From Pseudomonas fluorescens (lineage in GTDB: Bacteria > Pseudomonadota > Gammaproteobacteria > Pseudomonadales > Pseudomonadaceae): DNA of 64,000 bases. The stretch lies in the NCBI RefSeq assembly GCF_902498065.1, contig NZ_CABVIR010000006.1, forward strand, positions 310,001 through 374,000. The letters are read 5' to 3'. Of this stretch, positions 15,813-24,876 are shown piece after piece. The translations under genes and the position numbers were made by a program. The stretch's first letter is position 1. The number at the start of each line of letters is the position of its first letter. The notes under the pieces are model-generated. The model searched no databases, had not been told where the DNA came from, and was given only the letters and a program-made list of their open reading frames with translations.

Positions 15813-17504
15813 TCAGTTGTAGCCTCCTTTATGCGGCTCACTATTGGATGCGGTCGTGGTTCGCAGGCTCTGCGCCAACTCCACCAATTGCACGAATTCT
15901 GCACGCAGACCGAATCGATCATCACCCCGCGCACCGCGAGCCAATGCCTCAGTGTCCTTCAGGCTGAAATCACCGGTGTAACGCCCGTCCTTGAGCTGCT
16001 GGGAAAACGCCGCTACGGCCGCGGCAAATCGCAGGTCATCACTGGCTTTGCCTTCAGAGCCAGCCGCAATCGGGCGCTCGATCAGCCGACTATTCCCACC
16101 TTCCGGCGGTTGATAACGCACACGCAGCATCGCCAATTCCCCAGACTTACCAGAAGCCGTTGATTCGACGCCGCCGTACCGCAACGGCTCCAACCAACCC
16201 TTCTCACCCTTCGGCACGATTTCGTACAACGCCGTGACCGTATGCCCTGCGCCAATTTCACCGGCATCGACCTTGTCGTTGCTGAAATCCTCACGCTTCA
16301 ATGCGCGATTCTCATACCCCAACAGCCGATACTCGCTGACCTGCGCCGGGTTGAACTCCACTTGCAGTTTCACGTTCTTCGCCACGACGGCGAGGGTCGA
16401 GCCGAGCTGATCCACCAGCACCTTGCGCGCCTCGCGCAGGTTGTCGATGTAGGCGTAGTTACCGTCACCGGCGTCGGCCAGTTGTTCCATCAGGTGTTCA
16501 TTGTAGTTATCCACACCAAAACCCAGGGTGGTCAGGGATACGCCGGTCTTGCGTTTATCCACAGCCATTTGCTTGAGGCTGTCGAAGTCGCTGATGCCGA
16601 CGTTGAAATCGCCGTCGGTGGCCAGGAGGATGCGGTTGATGCCTTTGGGGATAAAGGCTTGTTGTGCCATTTGATAGGCCAGTTCGATGCCGGATGCCCC
16701 GGCGGTGGAGCCGCCCGCAGTCAATTGATCAATGGCTGTGCGAATTTTCGCCTTTTCCCGTCCGGAAGTGGGTTCGAGCACTACACGCGAATCGCCGGCA
16801 TAGACCACCAGCGACACCCGATCCTGCTCGCGCAATTGATCGACCAGTAATTTCAGGGTGCTTTTGACCAACGGTAACCCCTCGCGACGGTCCATCGAAC
16901 CGGACACGTCCACCAGAAACACCAGGTTCGCCGGGGCCAATTCAGCCACTGCGCGATCCGATGCCTTGATGCCGATGCGCAGCAAGCGGGTGTGCGGGTT
17001 CCACGGCGACGGTGCCAGTTCCGTGGTCACGCCAAACGGCGAGCCATCGGTAGGCAAGGCGTAATCGTAGGGGAAGTAATTGACCATCTCCTCCAGGCGC
17101 ACCGCACCCTCGGGTGGCAGGCGACCTTGATTGAGCAAGCGGCGAACGTTGGCGTAGGCGCCCGTGTCGACGTCGGCGCTGAAGGTGGAGACCGGCGCTT
17201 CGGTGACACTGTGAATCGGGTTGTCCGCCAGCGCTTGATACTGCTCGCGCTGTTCATCCTGATAACCCGGGGGCGAAGATTCAGGGGCAAAACCCGCCAT
17301 GGGCGCCGGACTTACACTGCGTTTGGCCAGGGTCGCATCGGCCATGACGGCTTCACTTCGCACCAACGTACTTTGTGCCGGAGGCGAAACCGGAACCGCC
17401 GCAGATTCAGGCTTGGACGAAACACCGCAACCGGAAACGGCCAGCAGCAACCCGGCGGCGAAACCCTGGGCGGCCGGGCGGAGGACATGCAGAGGGAGGG
17501 ACAT
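15813..17504 (-). CDS. YfbK-type von Willebrand factor A lipoprotein
   Basis: A 563-residue predicted lipoprotein. The signal peptide ends in a lipobox (AVSGC, cysteine 26). A proline/alanine-rich stretch follows, then the YfbK N-terminal region (about 95-190, including STFSADVDTGAYANVRR), a von Willebrand A domain with a complete metal site (DVSGS at 199-203, then the later T and D), and a C-terminal DUF3520-like part. The ATG at 17504 fits the signal peptide and has GAGG upstream. It is the first gene of an operon with the sigma and anti-sigma genes, one base before the sigma start. A role as envelope sensor or as output of the sigma factor is inference. Confidence 0.85.
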   Translation of the reverse strand: MSLPLHVLRPAAQGFAAGLLLAVSGCGVSSKPESAAVPVSPPAQSTLVRSEAVMADATLAKRSVSPAPMAGFAPESSPPGYQDEQREQYQALADNPIHSVTEAPVSTFSADVDTGAYANVRRLLNQGRLPPEGAVRLEEMVNYFPYDYALPTDGSPFGVTTELAPSPWNPHTRLLRIGIKASDRAVAELAPANLVFLVDVSGSMDRREGLPLVKSTLKLLVDQLREQDRVSLVVYAGDSRVVLEPTSGREKAKIRTAIDQLTAGGSTAGASGIELAYQMAQQAFIPKGINRILLATDGDFNVGISDFDSLKQMAVDKRKTGVSLTTLGFGVDNYNEHLMEQLADAGDGNYAYIDNLREARKVLVDQLGSTLAVVAKNVKLQVEFNPAQVSEYRLLGYENRALKREDFSNDKVDAGEIGAGHTVTALYEIVPKGEKGWLEPLRYGGVESTASGKSGELAMLRVRYQPPEGGNSRLIERPIAAGSEGKASDDLRFAAAVAAFSQQLKDGRYTGDFSLKDTEALARGARGDDRFGLRAEFVQLVELAQSLRTTTASNSEPHKGGYN

Positions 17505-17591
17505 GGGGGCTGACCTCAGGAGGAAATTGATCCATTCATCCTCTGAGACGGGCAGCACGACCGGTTCGGGTTAAACCCGCTGAAAAAAACT

Positions 17592-18152
17592 TCAGCGGTG
17601 ATAACGCCGCACCACGCTGCTGTTTTTCAGCACATGACCTTTGATTTTTTCCAGCAACTGCACGCGGGTCAGGCCGGCAGGCAAGGCGTCCGGAGCCAGG
17701 TCGAGGGCATAGAGCTGGATGATGTAGTGATGGGAGCTGTCGCCGACCGGCGGGCAAGGGCCGATGTAGCCGGTGGTGCCTTTGCTGTTGCTGCCAGCCA
17801 CGCCTTCGAACGCGGACTTGGCGCCCACTCCGGCTGGAATCTGACGGGTTGCGGCCTTGATGCCGTAGTGAACCCAATGATCGACGCCGAGGCCTTTCTG
17901 GCCGTCCGGGTCATGCATGACGACGGCGAAGCTCTGGGTGCCTGGCGGCGCGGCAGTCCAGCTCAGGGCCGGAGACTGGTTCTTGCCGCCGCAACCGGCA
18001 GCATCGCTGGCCGCCGCCGAAGTGAACAGCCGGTTGTCCGAAACGCCGGGGATGCTGACGGTAAATCGTTCTGCGGCCTGCGCCGGAAACTGCACGCAAA
18101 GGGCGACGGCAACGGCCGCCAGCCAAGGGTTCAGAGAGGTCAATCGGGTCAT
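17592..18152 (-). CDS. PEBP-family (YbhB/YbcL-like) periplasmic protein
   Basis: A 186-residue exported protein of the phosphatidylethanolamine-binding/RKIP-like family. The signal peptide is MTRLTSL then an alanine/valine-rich core, with cleavage near AQA-AE at residue 27. The family signature is intact: SPALSW, FAVVMHDPDG, HWVHYGI and GPCPPVGDSSHHYIIQLYAL. The start at 18152 is chosen for the signal peptide. A hairpin (17577-17598, 8-bp arms) overlaps the stop codon and may mark the 3' end. E. coli members have no firm function. It is probably its own unit between the lipoprotein operon and the divergent oxidoreductase. Confidence 0.85.
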   Translation of the reverse strand: MTRLTSLNPWLAAVAVALCVQFPAQAAERFTVSIPGVSDNRLFTSAAASDAAGCGGKNQSPALSWTAAPPGTQSFAVVMHDPDGQKGLGVDHWVHYGIKAATRQIPAGVGAKSAFEGVAGSNSKGTTGYIGPCPPVGDSSHHYIIQLYALDLAPDALPAGLTRVQLLEKIKGHVLKNSSVVRRYHR

Positions 18153-18291
18153 ACCGGAGCACCTTGTGCGGGTGAGGCCGTGGTCGGCGTGCAAACTATA
18201 GCCAAACCGTTCGTGCGGTGGCAGTGGGAATTGGCTGAACCACGGGATAGGCGCCAAACTCTTAAGTGAAACGCCTGCCTGGAGAGCGATC

Positions 18292-19818
18292 ATGGCACTG
18301 CACCGCGTTGCCCGTTTTGCCGATGTTCCCGATAACCGTGGCCTGGAAGTTCGGATTGGGGACACCAAAATCGTCTTGCTGCGGGTCGGCGCGCAATTGC
18401 GCGCCTATCAGGGCGAATGCCCCCACGCCGGGGCGCCGCTGGCGGAGGGCGCGCTGTGTCACGGACGTCTGATTTGCCCGTGGCACAAGGCCGCATATCG
18501 GATCGAGGACGGCGCGTTGTGTGAACCGCCGTCGCTGGACAGCCTCAAGCGCTATCCCCTGGAAGTGCGCGACGACGACGTCTGGGTCGACGAAAACCCG
18601 CTTGCGGATGCTCACACCCCCCCGGCCGATGATGAACGCACGTTTGTGATTATCGGCGCTGGCGCCGCAGGCACGGCGGGTGCAGCGGCGCTGCGTGAAA
18701 AGGGTTTCGGTGGCCGCGTGCTACTGATCGACCGCGAAGCTGACGCCGGTTACGACCGCACCGTGTTGAGCAAATTCGTGATTGCCGGGGAGATGCCGCC
18801 GGACGAAGTGCCACCGCTGCGTGACGACAGCTTTTACCGCGAGCAGCGCATCGATCGCATCAACGGTGAAGTGGCGAGCCTGAATGCCAAGACCCGGACC
18901 CTGCAGCTCAAGGACGGTCAAACATTGACCTATGACGCCGCGCTGATCGCCACGGGCGGCACACCGAACGCCCTCGACGTGCCCGGCGCCGACCTGCCGC
19001 AGGTGTTCTTGCTGCGCACGAAAGATCAGGCACAAAAAATTCTGAGCGCTGCCAAACCCGGCCAGCGGGCAGTGATCATCGGCGACAGCTTTATCGCGAT
19101 GGAATCCGCTGCGGCTTTACGCGAATACGGGCTGGATGTCACCGTCTTGGCCCGCCACGCGGTGCCCTTCGCCAAGCAGTTCGGCGAAACGGTCGGCAAA
19201 GCGATTCTTGCCCGCCATGTGGCCCACGGCGTGGTGTTTCATACGGAGGGCGAGGCCGCGCAAATCGAAGGTTCGAACAAAGTCGAAGCGGTGCGCCTGG
19301 ATAACGGTCAGCGTTTGCCGGCGGATCTGGTATTGGTCGGCATTGGCGTCAGCCCGGCCACCGGGCCGTTCAACGATCTGCCGTTGGAAAAAGATCATTC
19401 ACTCAAGGTCGATGGCGGTATGCGCGTGACCGAGGGGCTGTGGGCGGCCGGCGATATCGCGACCTTCCCGCTCAACGGCCAGCCGCAACGAATCGAGCAT
19501 TGGCGCCTGGCCCAACAACAAGCGCGGATTGCAGCGGCAAACATGCTGGGCGGTGATGAACACTACCTGGATGTGCCGTACTTCTGGACCTGGCACTTCG
19601 GCAAAAACTACGACTACCTCGGTCATGCCGAAACGTGGGACGAGGTCGAGTTCAAGGGCGATCCGTACCATCCACCCTTTATCGGCCTGTTTGGCAAGAA
19701 TGGCGTGGTAACCGCCGCCATCGCCTGCGATGAAGAGCGGGCGATGGCGATGCTGGCCGAGCGGATGAAACAGCCGCTGCCGGTTGACGAGGCGTGGCGG
19801 CTGATTCGGGACGTCTAG
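18292..19818 (+). CDS. Rieske-FAD/NAD(P) oxidoreductase (AIFM3-like)
   Basis: A 508-residue cytoplasmic flavoprotein with an N-terminal Rieske [2Fe-2S] domain fused to a pyridine nucleotide-disulfide reductase. The cluster ligands are CPH (43-45) and CPWH (62-65). The FAD site is GAGAAG (122-127), and the second dinucleotide fold starts near VIIGDSFIAMESAAAL (about 263). A reductase C-terminal domain ends the protein. Such proteins pass electrons from NAD(P)H; partners are not known here, and it could serve as a ferredoxin reductase for an oxygenase elsewhere. GGAGAG lies just upstream of the ATG. It is transcribed alone. Confidence 0.85.
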   Translation: MALHRVARFADVPDNRGLEVRIGDTKIVLLRVGAQLRAYQGECPHAGAPLAEGALCHGRLICPWHKAAYRIEDGALCEPPSLDSLKRYPLEVRDDDVWVDENPLADAHTPPADDERTFVIIGAGAAGTAGAAALREKGFGGRVLLIDREADAGYDRTVLSKFVIAGEMPPDEVPPLRDDSFYREQRIDRINGEVASLNAKTRTLQLKDGQTLTYDAALIATGGTPNALDVPGADLPQVFLLRTKDQAQKILSAAKPGQRAVIIGDSFIAMESAAALREYGLDVTVLARHAVPFAKQFGETVGKAILARHVAHGVVFHTEGEAAQIEGSNKVEAVRLDNGQRLPADLVLVGIGVSPATGPFNDLPLEKDHSLKVDGGMRVTEGLWAAGDIATFPLNGQPQRIEHWRLAQQQARIAAANMLGGDEHYLDVPYFWTWHFGKNYDYLGHAETWDEVEFKGDPYHPPFIGLFGKNGVVTAAIACDEERAMAMLAERMKQPLPVDEAWRLIRDV

Positions 19819-19820
19819 CG

Positions 19821-21326
19821 TTACTGGACCACGCCCGCACCACCGAGTTTGCTCATCACGAAGCCGACAAACTCTTCGACGGTCATTTTCTGGCCGTTGA
19901 ATTCCACTTGATTGTTGGCGTAATGCAGTTTGCTGACGATGTCATTGCCGTCGGCTTTGGCGAATTGCGTGCCGACCGCCATGGCGCCGAACATGTCGGC
20001 GGTGGCGGTGGCTTGATCGGCAATGACCTTGGCGTCGGCCTGACCGTCGATTTGGCCCTGCACGCTGAGCAAATCAACCAGCATCGGCTTGGACACTTTG
20101 ATGTTGACGTCCAGCAGGGCGATCAGCTGTTGGGTCAGTTGATCCGGCGGCAGGTCCATGGATTGTGGTTTGGTCAGGTCGAGCACCAGGTTGGCGCGGC
20201 TTTCACCGTTGGCGGTGGTGAACGACAGGTTTTCCAGAGCCACTTGCGGGCCGGCGGCCAGCAGTTTCTCCAGACCCATTTTTACCTGAGCCTCTTCCTC
20301 CGGGGTCAAGACCAGCTCGGGTGCCGGCTCGCCAGCGGCAGCCGCTTCGGCGGCGGCTTTTTCGTAGGGTTGCAGTTTGGTCTGGTAGATCTGCATCAAC
20401 GACATCGTCGACGGAATATCGAGATTCTTCAGGCTCATGGCCATTTGCGCGGAGCCGACCGTCTTGCCGTTCAAGGACACTTCGCCGATCTTGTAATCGG
20501 CTCGCCCGGAAGCGTTCGTGCCCGACTCCTCGGTCTGGTTCTTCATTTCGAATTTCTTGATGCCCAACACCGACTGTTGCGCGCCGAACGTGGTTTTGCT
20601 GTCGGTCAGCTCGACGGTGTTCTCGCCGGTGTAGTAGCCGTAGGTGCTTTTGACCAGATTGCTGGCCAGGGTCAGGCCACTCAATTCGACTTTTACCGGT
20701 GTCTGGTCTTCAGCCACGGTGGTGAGTGTGAAGCTGTCCATGTAGCCGTTGGCTTTGACTTTCTGCGCCTGGGCGTTGGCCGAGACATCGAGGTTCAGGC
20801 CGGAGAATTTCAGGTGGGACTTGTCGTCCAGCGCCACATCCAGCGGCAGCAATTCGAGGGTGCCGTTGGTGGCGTTGTCGTAACCGATGTTGACCACGCC
20901 GGTGAGCGGCGATTTGTCCTTGGCCGCGGCGAACCACTTCTCGGTGATCGGGGTCTTTTCCAGTTCGTAGTGACTGGTGGCCAGGACCGGCAACAACTTC
21001 AGTGACATCAGACGCGAAAGCGGCAGCGGACCGTGTTCGATGTGATCGACAAAGAGCAATTCGACCGGCGCCTCGCCGAACATCTCGCCCTCGCCCTTGA
21101 GGCGGTAGTGCGCGGTGCTGCTGAACACGTGGCGCTCAAGCGACACCAGTTCCAGCGACGCGGTGCCGTTGGAACCGACCAGCGCGGCTTGCAGTTCTTT
21201 GTTGGCGTCGGCGATCGAGGTGTTCAGCACCCCTTCAAGTTTGGTGCCGGTGAACCAGGCACCGCCAGCGCTGATTGCACCGATGGCCACGACAATTCCA
21301 AGAAGCACGCCTGCTGATTTATTCAT
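19821..21326 (-). CDS. YdgA-like DUF945 protein
   Basis: A 501-residue protein of the DUF945 family, like E. coli YdgA. It has one N-terminal membrane or signal segment (MNKSAGVLLGIVVAIGAISA) and a long, mostly beta, periplasmic part. The ATG at 21326 is used; the frame could also begin with a TTG five codons earlier. The region about 320-345 is alanine- and proline-rich. The cellular role is not established. It ends two bases from the convergent oxidoreductase gene with no room for a separate terminator. Confidence 0.8.
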   Translation of the reverse strand: MNKSAGVLLGIVVAIGAISAGGAWFTGTKLEGVLNTSIADANKELQAALVGSNGTASLELVSLERHVFSSTAHYRLKGEGEMFGEAPVELLFVDHIEHGPLPLSRLMSLKLLPVLATSHYELEKTPITEKWFAAAKDKSPLTGVVNIGYDNATNGTLELLPLDVALDDKSHLKFSGLNLDVSANAQAQKVKANGYMDSFTLTTVAEDQTPVKVELSGLTLASNLVKSTYGYYTGENTVELTDSKTTFGAQQSVLGIKKFEMKNQTEESGTNASGRADYKIGEVSLNGKTVGSAQMAMSLKNLDIPSTMSLMQIYQTKLQPYEKAAAEAAAAGEPAPELVLTPEEEAQVKMGLEKLLAAGPQVALENLSFTTANGESRANLVLDLTKPQSMDLPPDQLTQQLIALLDVNIKVSKPMLVDLLSVQGQIDGQADAKVIADQATATADMFGAMAVGTQFAKADGNDIVSKLHYANNQVEFNGQKMTVEEFVGFVMSKLGGAGVVQ

Positions 21327-21517
21327 GAATGACCCGTTCAATTTCCGTTGTTTGAGGTGTGGTCGTCTTCCCTGAACCCATGACGGCGTACGGACACGAC
21401 TGCGCTGAAAGTGCGAAGGAGATTAGCATCAGGCGCATCGGGTGGCCCAATGTTTAAAGGTTAAAGAGTGTCTATGGACCGTGCGAAGGGGTTGAGAGTT
21501 TCGGTGCACATAAAATC

Positions 21518-21590
21518 GCCATCGCGGGCAAGCCCGCTCCCACAGGTTCAGCGTGATCCTTGTGGGAGCGGGCTTGCCCGCGATGGCGTC
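21518..21590. repeat. REP palindrome pair (BIME-like)
   Basis: Nearly perfect inverted copies: GCCATCGCGGGCAAGCCCGC from 21518 and GAGCGGGCTTGCCCGCGATG ending near 21585, separated by about 15 bases. It lies upstream of the DUF945 gene and downstream of the next minus-strand gene. Confidence 0.9.
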
Positions 21591-21608
21591 AGTGCCGACG
21601 GCATCAAT

Positions 21609-22244
21609 TCAGGAATACTGCACTTCCATCTCATCCAGCTGATGATCAAAGCTTTTCAGCCGCGCCGTCCACGTATACACCAGCACCTCGAAATCCCGAT
21701 TGATCACCGCCCCGCCCGTCACGTCCGCGCGCGGGTCGCAGAAATCCAGCTGATAGCGCTCGCGGGCCATGGCGGCGGCAACATCAGAGAGTTCTCGGGC
21801 GTTGTTCAGCCAGTGCCAGTCGTCTTCGGCGATTTGCTTGTCCAGCTCAAGACATTGCTTCTTCAGCGTTTCGAGGCTCTTTTCCAGCGGCGTGCCGGTG
21901 AGCTCGCCCATGACTTCCTGGAACGTGCGCCCCGGTTGCCAGTAACTGCCCCAGAAATAACGATCGAACACCGTTTCGACCCGGCGCAGAGCGACCTTGG
22001 TGTCCCAGATCAGCACCAGCGTCTTGCCTTGTTCGAGATGTCTTTTTTTGATGCGCTGGCCCTGGAACGAAGCCCAGGCCACCACCACGATGGCCATCAC
22101 GGCAATCAGTGCGGATGCGCTGTCGAGGAACACCAGTGCCTTGTCGATCTGGTGAGCCAGCATGATGCCGTAGAAATAGGTGGCCGACAGCAACACCAAC
22201 GCCGCAATAGCGCACCAGAAGCCGGGAGCATAAGGGTTTTTCAT
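21609..22244 (-). CDS. Hypothetical membrane protein
   Basis: A 211-residue protein with two membrane segments close to the N-terminus (about 9-27 and 37-57), then a soluble part of 150 residues rich in charged and aromatic residues. The start is uncertain: ATG codons at 22244 and five codons earlier are both possible, and neither has a strong ribosome binding site. I do not recognise the family. It lies between a REP pair and the efflux operon and is probably transcribed alone or by read-through from that operon. Confidence 0.65.
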   Translation of the reverse strand: MKNPYAPGFWCAIAALVLLSATYFYGIMLAHQIDKALVFLDSASALIAVMAIVVVAWASFQGQRIKKRHLEQGKTLVLIWDTKVALRRVETVFDRYFWGSYWQPGRTFQEVMGELTGTPLEKSLETLKKQCLELDKQIAEDDWHWLNNARELSDVAAAMARERYQLDFCDPRADVTGGAVINRDFEVLVYTWTARLKSFDHQLDEMEVQYS

Positions 22245-22337
22245 TATTAGAGTCCCCATGACCAACGCGAGCCTTGATCTGCGGACTGGCGTGGCTCGTA
22301 GCGCGTCAGCCCAACACATCAAAGCATAGCAACGGCC

Positions 22338-23786
22338 TCAGGGTTTGCTGGTGTTCGTCGCTTGCGTTCGTCCGCTTTCCCAGCCACCGCCCAGAGCCAG
22401 GAACAAATCGATCTGGCTCATGGCAACCTGGGTGTTGGCAGAGGCCAGTTGCGCCCGCACATCGGTGTAGGTGCGCGTGGCTTGCAGATCGGCCAGGAAC
22501 GATTCGCGACCGGCCGTGAAAAAGCGGTGGGTCTGGTCCGCAGCCAATTGCGCCGACTGCTCGGCATCCGCCAACGCATCGCGGCGTTGCAGCAACGCGG
22601 AATACTGGGCCAGACCGGTTTGTGTCTCGCGAATGGCGTTGAGCACCACGCCATCGAAATGCGCCAGGGCGCCTTGGGTCGCCGCTTCTGCCTCGCGGAT
22701 TCGCGCCCGGGAGCCATTGGACGGCACGGTCCAGGTCAGCAATGGACCGAAGCCCCAGCGGTTGGTCGCGGGTTTGCCGAGATTCTCCAGAATACCGACG
22801 GTGCCGACGGTCGCGCCGATGCTGATGTCCGGGTACAACTCGCCGGTGGCGATGCCGATACCAGCGGTCGCGGCGGCCAGTCGGCGCTCGGCCTGACGCA
22901 CATCGGGCCGGCGCTTGAGCAAGGTAACGCCGTTACCGACCGGCAATAATTGCGCGATTTTCGGCAATTCGGCGCACGTGGCGGTACCGGTCGGCAATTG
23001 GTCGACCGGTTTGGCCAACAACATCGACAAACGGAACAATCCCGCCTGACGCGCCGCTTCATAACGCGGCATGTCGGCGCGCAGGGATTTGAATTGGGTT
23101 TGCGAGCGGGTGACCTGGGTTTCATCGCCACGCCCCGCATCGCGCAAACGCTGGATCAGCGAGGTGCCTTGGGCTTGCAGGTCGAGGGAATGCTGTGCGA
23201 TTTCCCGCTCTTCATTGGCCGCGCACACTTGGGTGTAGGCCCGGACGACGTCGGCCACCAAGGTGATTCGCGCCGTATCCGCCGCCGCTTGCGTCGCATC
23301 GGCATTGGCCTTGGCGGCCTCGATCCCGCGCTGCAAGGTGCCGAACAGGTCGAATTGGTACGAGGTGGTAATGCCGATGTCGCCGACGTTAGCCACCGGC
23401 ACTTTTTCCGGCAGCAGGAAGGCTTCGCCGGACTCCTGCAAACGCTGGGCGCCGAGCTTTACGCCGCCACTCCAGCCTCCTGCGGCCTGGGCTTCATCAA
23501 CCTGCGCGCGGGCGCGGGACAGGTTTGCGGCGGCCACGCGCAAGTCAGTGTTGGACGCCATGGCTTGCTGCACCAACTGATCCAGTCGCGGATCTTGATA
23601 CAGGCGCCACCAATCGCTCGGCACCGGCGCAGAAATGACATTTTTGCCGTTCACCGCCAAGTCACCCTGAACGTCTTCCCGGTGCACGGCGGCCTCGTCC
23701 GGCAGGTGATAATCCGGCCCGACCACCTGACACGCCGACAGCAGCAGGCCTAATCCGGCCACCGCCAAACCCGAGGCCCTGCTCAT
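22338..23786 (-). CDS. Outer-membrane efflux lipoprotein (NodT family)
   Basis: A 482-residue outer membrane channel of a tripartite efflux pump. It begins with a lipoprotein signal (lipobox LLSAC, cysteine 19) and has two outer membrane efflux repeats (about 70-260 and 280-460). The frequent NodT patterns DWWRLYQDPRLDQLVQQAM and LLKRRPDVRQAERRLAAA are present. Its start overlaps the stop of the membrane fusion protein gene by four bases (ATGA). It is the last gene of the operon MarR-FUSC-DUF1656-HlyD-NodT. Substrates are unknown; relatives export aromatic acids and drugs. Confidence 0.9.
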   Translation of the reverse strand: MSRASGLAVAGLGLLLSACQVVGPDYHLPDEAAVHREDVQGDLAVNGKNVISAPVPSDWWRLYQDPRLDQLVQQAMASNTDLRVAAANLSRARAQVDEAQAAGGWSGGVKLGAQRLQESGEAFLLPEKVPVANVGDIGITTSYQFDLFGTLQRGIEAAKANADATQAAADTARITLVADVVRAYTQVCAANEEREIAQHSLDLQAQGTSLIQRLRDAGRGDETQVTRSQTQFKSLRADMPRYEAARQAGLFRLSMLLAKPVDQLPTGTATCAELPKIAQLLPVGNGVTLLKRRPDVRQAERRLAAATAGIGIATGELYPDISIGATVGTVGILENLGKPATNRWGFGPLLTWTVPSNGSRARIREAEAATQGALAHFDGVVLNAIRETQTGLAQYSALLQRRDALADAEQSAQLAADQTHRFFTAGRESFLADLQATRTYTDVRAQLASANTQVAMSQIDLFLALGGGWESGRTQATNTSKP

Positions 23787-24670
23787 TTGCCCGGCTCCTG
23801 CTGCTGGTCGTCGATGATCGACACCGTCGCGGTGCGCCCGGCAATCATTCGGAAGTCCGACGGCACGTCATCGAAGGCGATCCGCACCGGAATCCGCTGG
23901 GCCAGCCGCACCCAGCTGAACGCCGGGTTGACGTTGGGCAGCAAGTTGCTGCCGCTGCTGCGGTCGCGGTCTTCGATGCCGGCGACGATGCTTTCCACGT
24001 GCCCGCGCAGGCGAGCGCGGTCGCCAATCACGCGGATATCAACCGACTGGCCGACATGAATGCCGTCCAGTTTGGTTTCCTCGAAATAGCCGTCGATGTG
24101 AAACGAATTGCTGTCCACCACCGACAATACCGGGCGCCCGGCGGTGACGAATTCCTGCGTACGGGGCGCCCGGTCGTTGACGTAGCCGTCCACCGGGCTG
24201 CGGATGGTCGAGCGGTCGAGGTTGAGCTGGGCGCTATCCACTGCCACTTGCGCTTCCATCAACGCCACTTCGGCGCGGGCGACTCGTGATTGGCTCTCTT
24301 CCAGTTGCTCGCCCGGCACCAGATTGCCGAGGCCGCGGTTACGCTTGGCTTCGCGTTGCGCCTGCGCCAGGGTTTCCTGACGGTCGGCGACCGCCGCTTT
24401 GGCCTGACGCAGCGCGAGTTTGAAACGGTCCTGATCGATGCTGAACAGCACTTGGCCGCGTTTCACCAATTGGTTGTCGCGCACGTCGACTTGCTGAATC
24501 AGCCCGGACACGTCCGGGGCGATCTGCACGATGTCGGCGCGGATGTGCCCGTCACGGGTCCACGGCGCGAACATGTAATACATCACCATGCGCCAGACCA
24601 CGACCACGCCGAAGGTCACGATCAACAGGGTCAGGACCACACGGCCGAGGGTCAAAAAAGGTTTTTTCAT
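23783..24670 (-). CDS. HlyD-family membrane fusion protein (AaeA-like)
   Basis: A 295-residue periplasmic adaptor anchored by one N-terminal membrane segment (about 10-30). It has the split biotinyl-lipoyl motif (IAPDVSGLIQQVDVRDNQLV, then IRSPVDGYVNDRAPRTQEFV) around a coiled coil at about 80-155 and a beta barrel domain after it. It should link the FUSC inner membrane pump to the NodT channel. Its start overlaps the DUF1656 stop by four bases and its stop overlaps the NodT start in the same way, so the genes are coupled. Confidence 0.9.
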   Translation of the reverse strand: MKKPFLTLGRVVLTLLIVTFGVVVVWRMVMYYMFAPWTRDGHIRADIVQIAPDVSGLIQQVDVRDNQLVKRGQVLFSIDQDRFKLALRQAKAAVADRQETLAQAQREAKRNRGLGNLVPGEQLEESQSRVARAEVALMEAQVAVDSAQLNLDRSTIRSPVDGYVNDRAPRTQEFVTAGRPVLSVVDSNSFHIDGYFEETKLDGIHVGQSVDIRVIGDRARLRGHVESIVAGIEDRDRSSGSNLLPNVNPAFSWVRLAQRIPVRIAFDDVPSDFRMIAGRTATVSIIDDQQQEPGK

Positions 24671-24876
24671 GTCATCAGGTATCGACTGAGTGAGTCCACA
24701 GCGCCGAGCAGCAAGGCGTAGAGAGCCACGTTGAACAATGCCCGGTGCCAGACCAGACGGTAAAAGTGCAGGCGCGTCAGCAGCCCGTGCACCAGCAGGT
24801 AAATCACATACGTAATGCCCATCAGCACCAGCAGCGTAGGCAGGAACACCCCGCTGATATCCAGATCACCGATCAT
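24667..24876 (-). CDS. DUF1656 small membrane protein (AaeX-like)
   Basis: A 69-residue protein with two membrane segments (about 12-30 and 45-65). It matches DUF1656, the AaeX type that is regularly encoded between the FUSC pump and its adaptor. Function is not known; a helper subunit of the pump is assumed from the constant gene order. Four-base overlaps with both neighbours. Confidence 0.85.
   Translation of the reverse strand: MIGDLDISGVFLPTLLVLMGITYVIYLLVHGLLTRLHFYRLVWHRALFNVALYALLLGAVDSLSRYLMT

Noticed and set aside
21518..21590. REP copies read as a CRISPR array
   Set aside because: The copies are inverted pairs scattered in gaps, not regular direct repeats with spacers.
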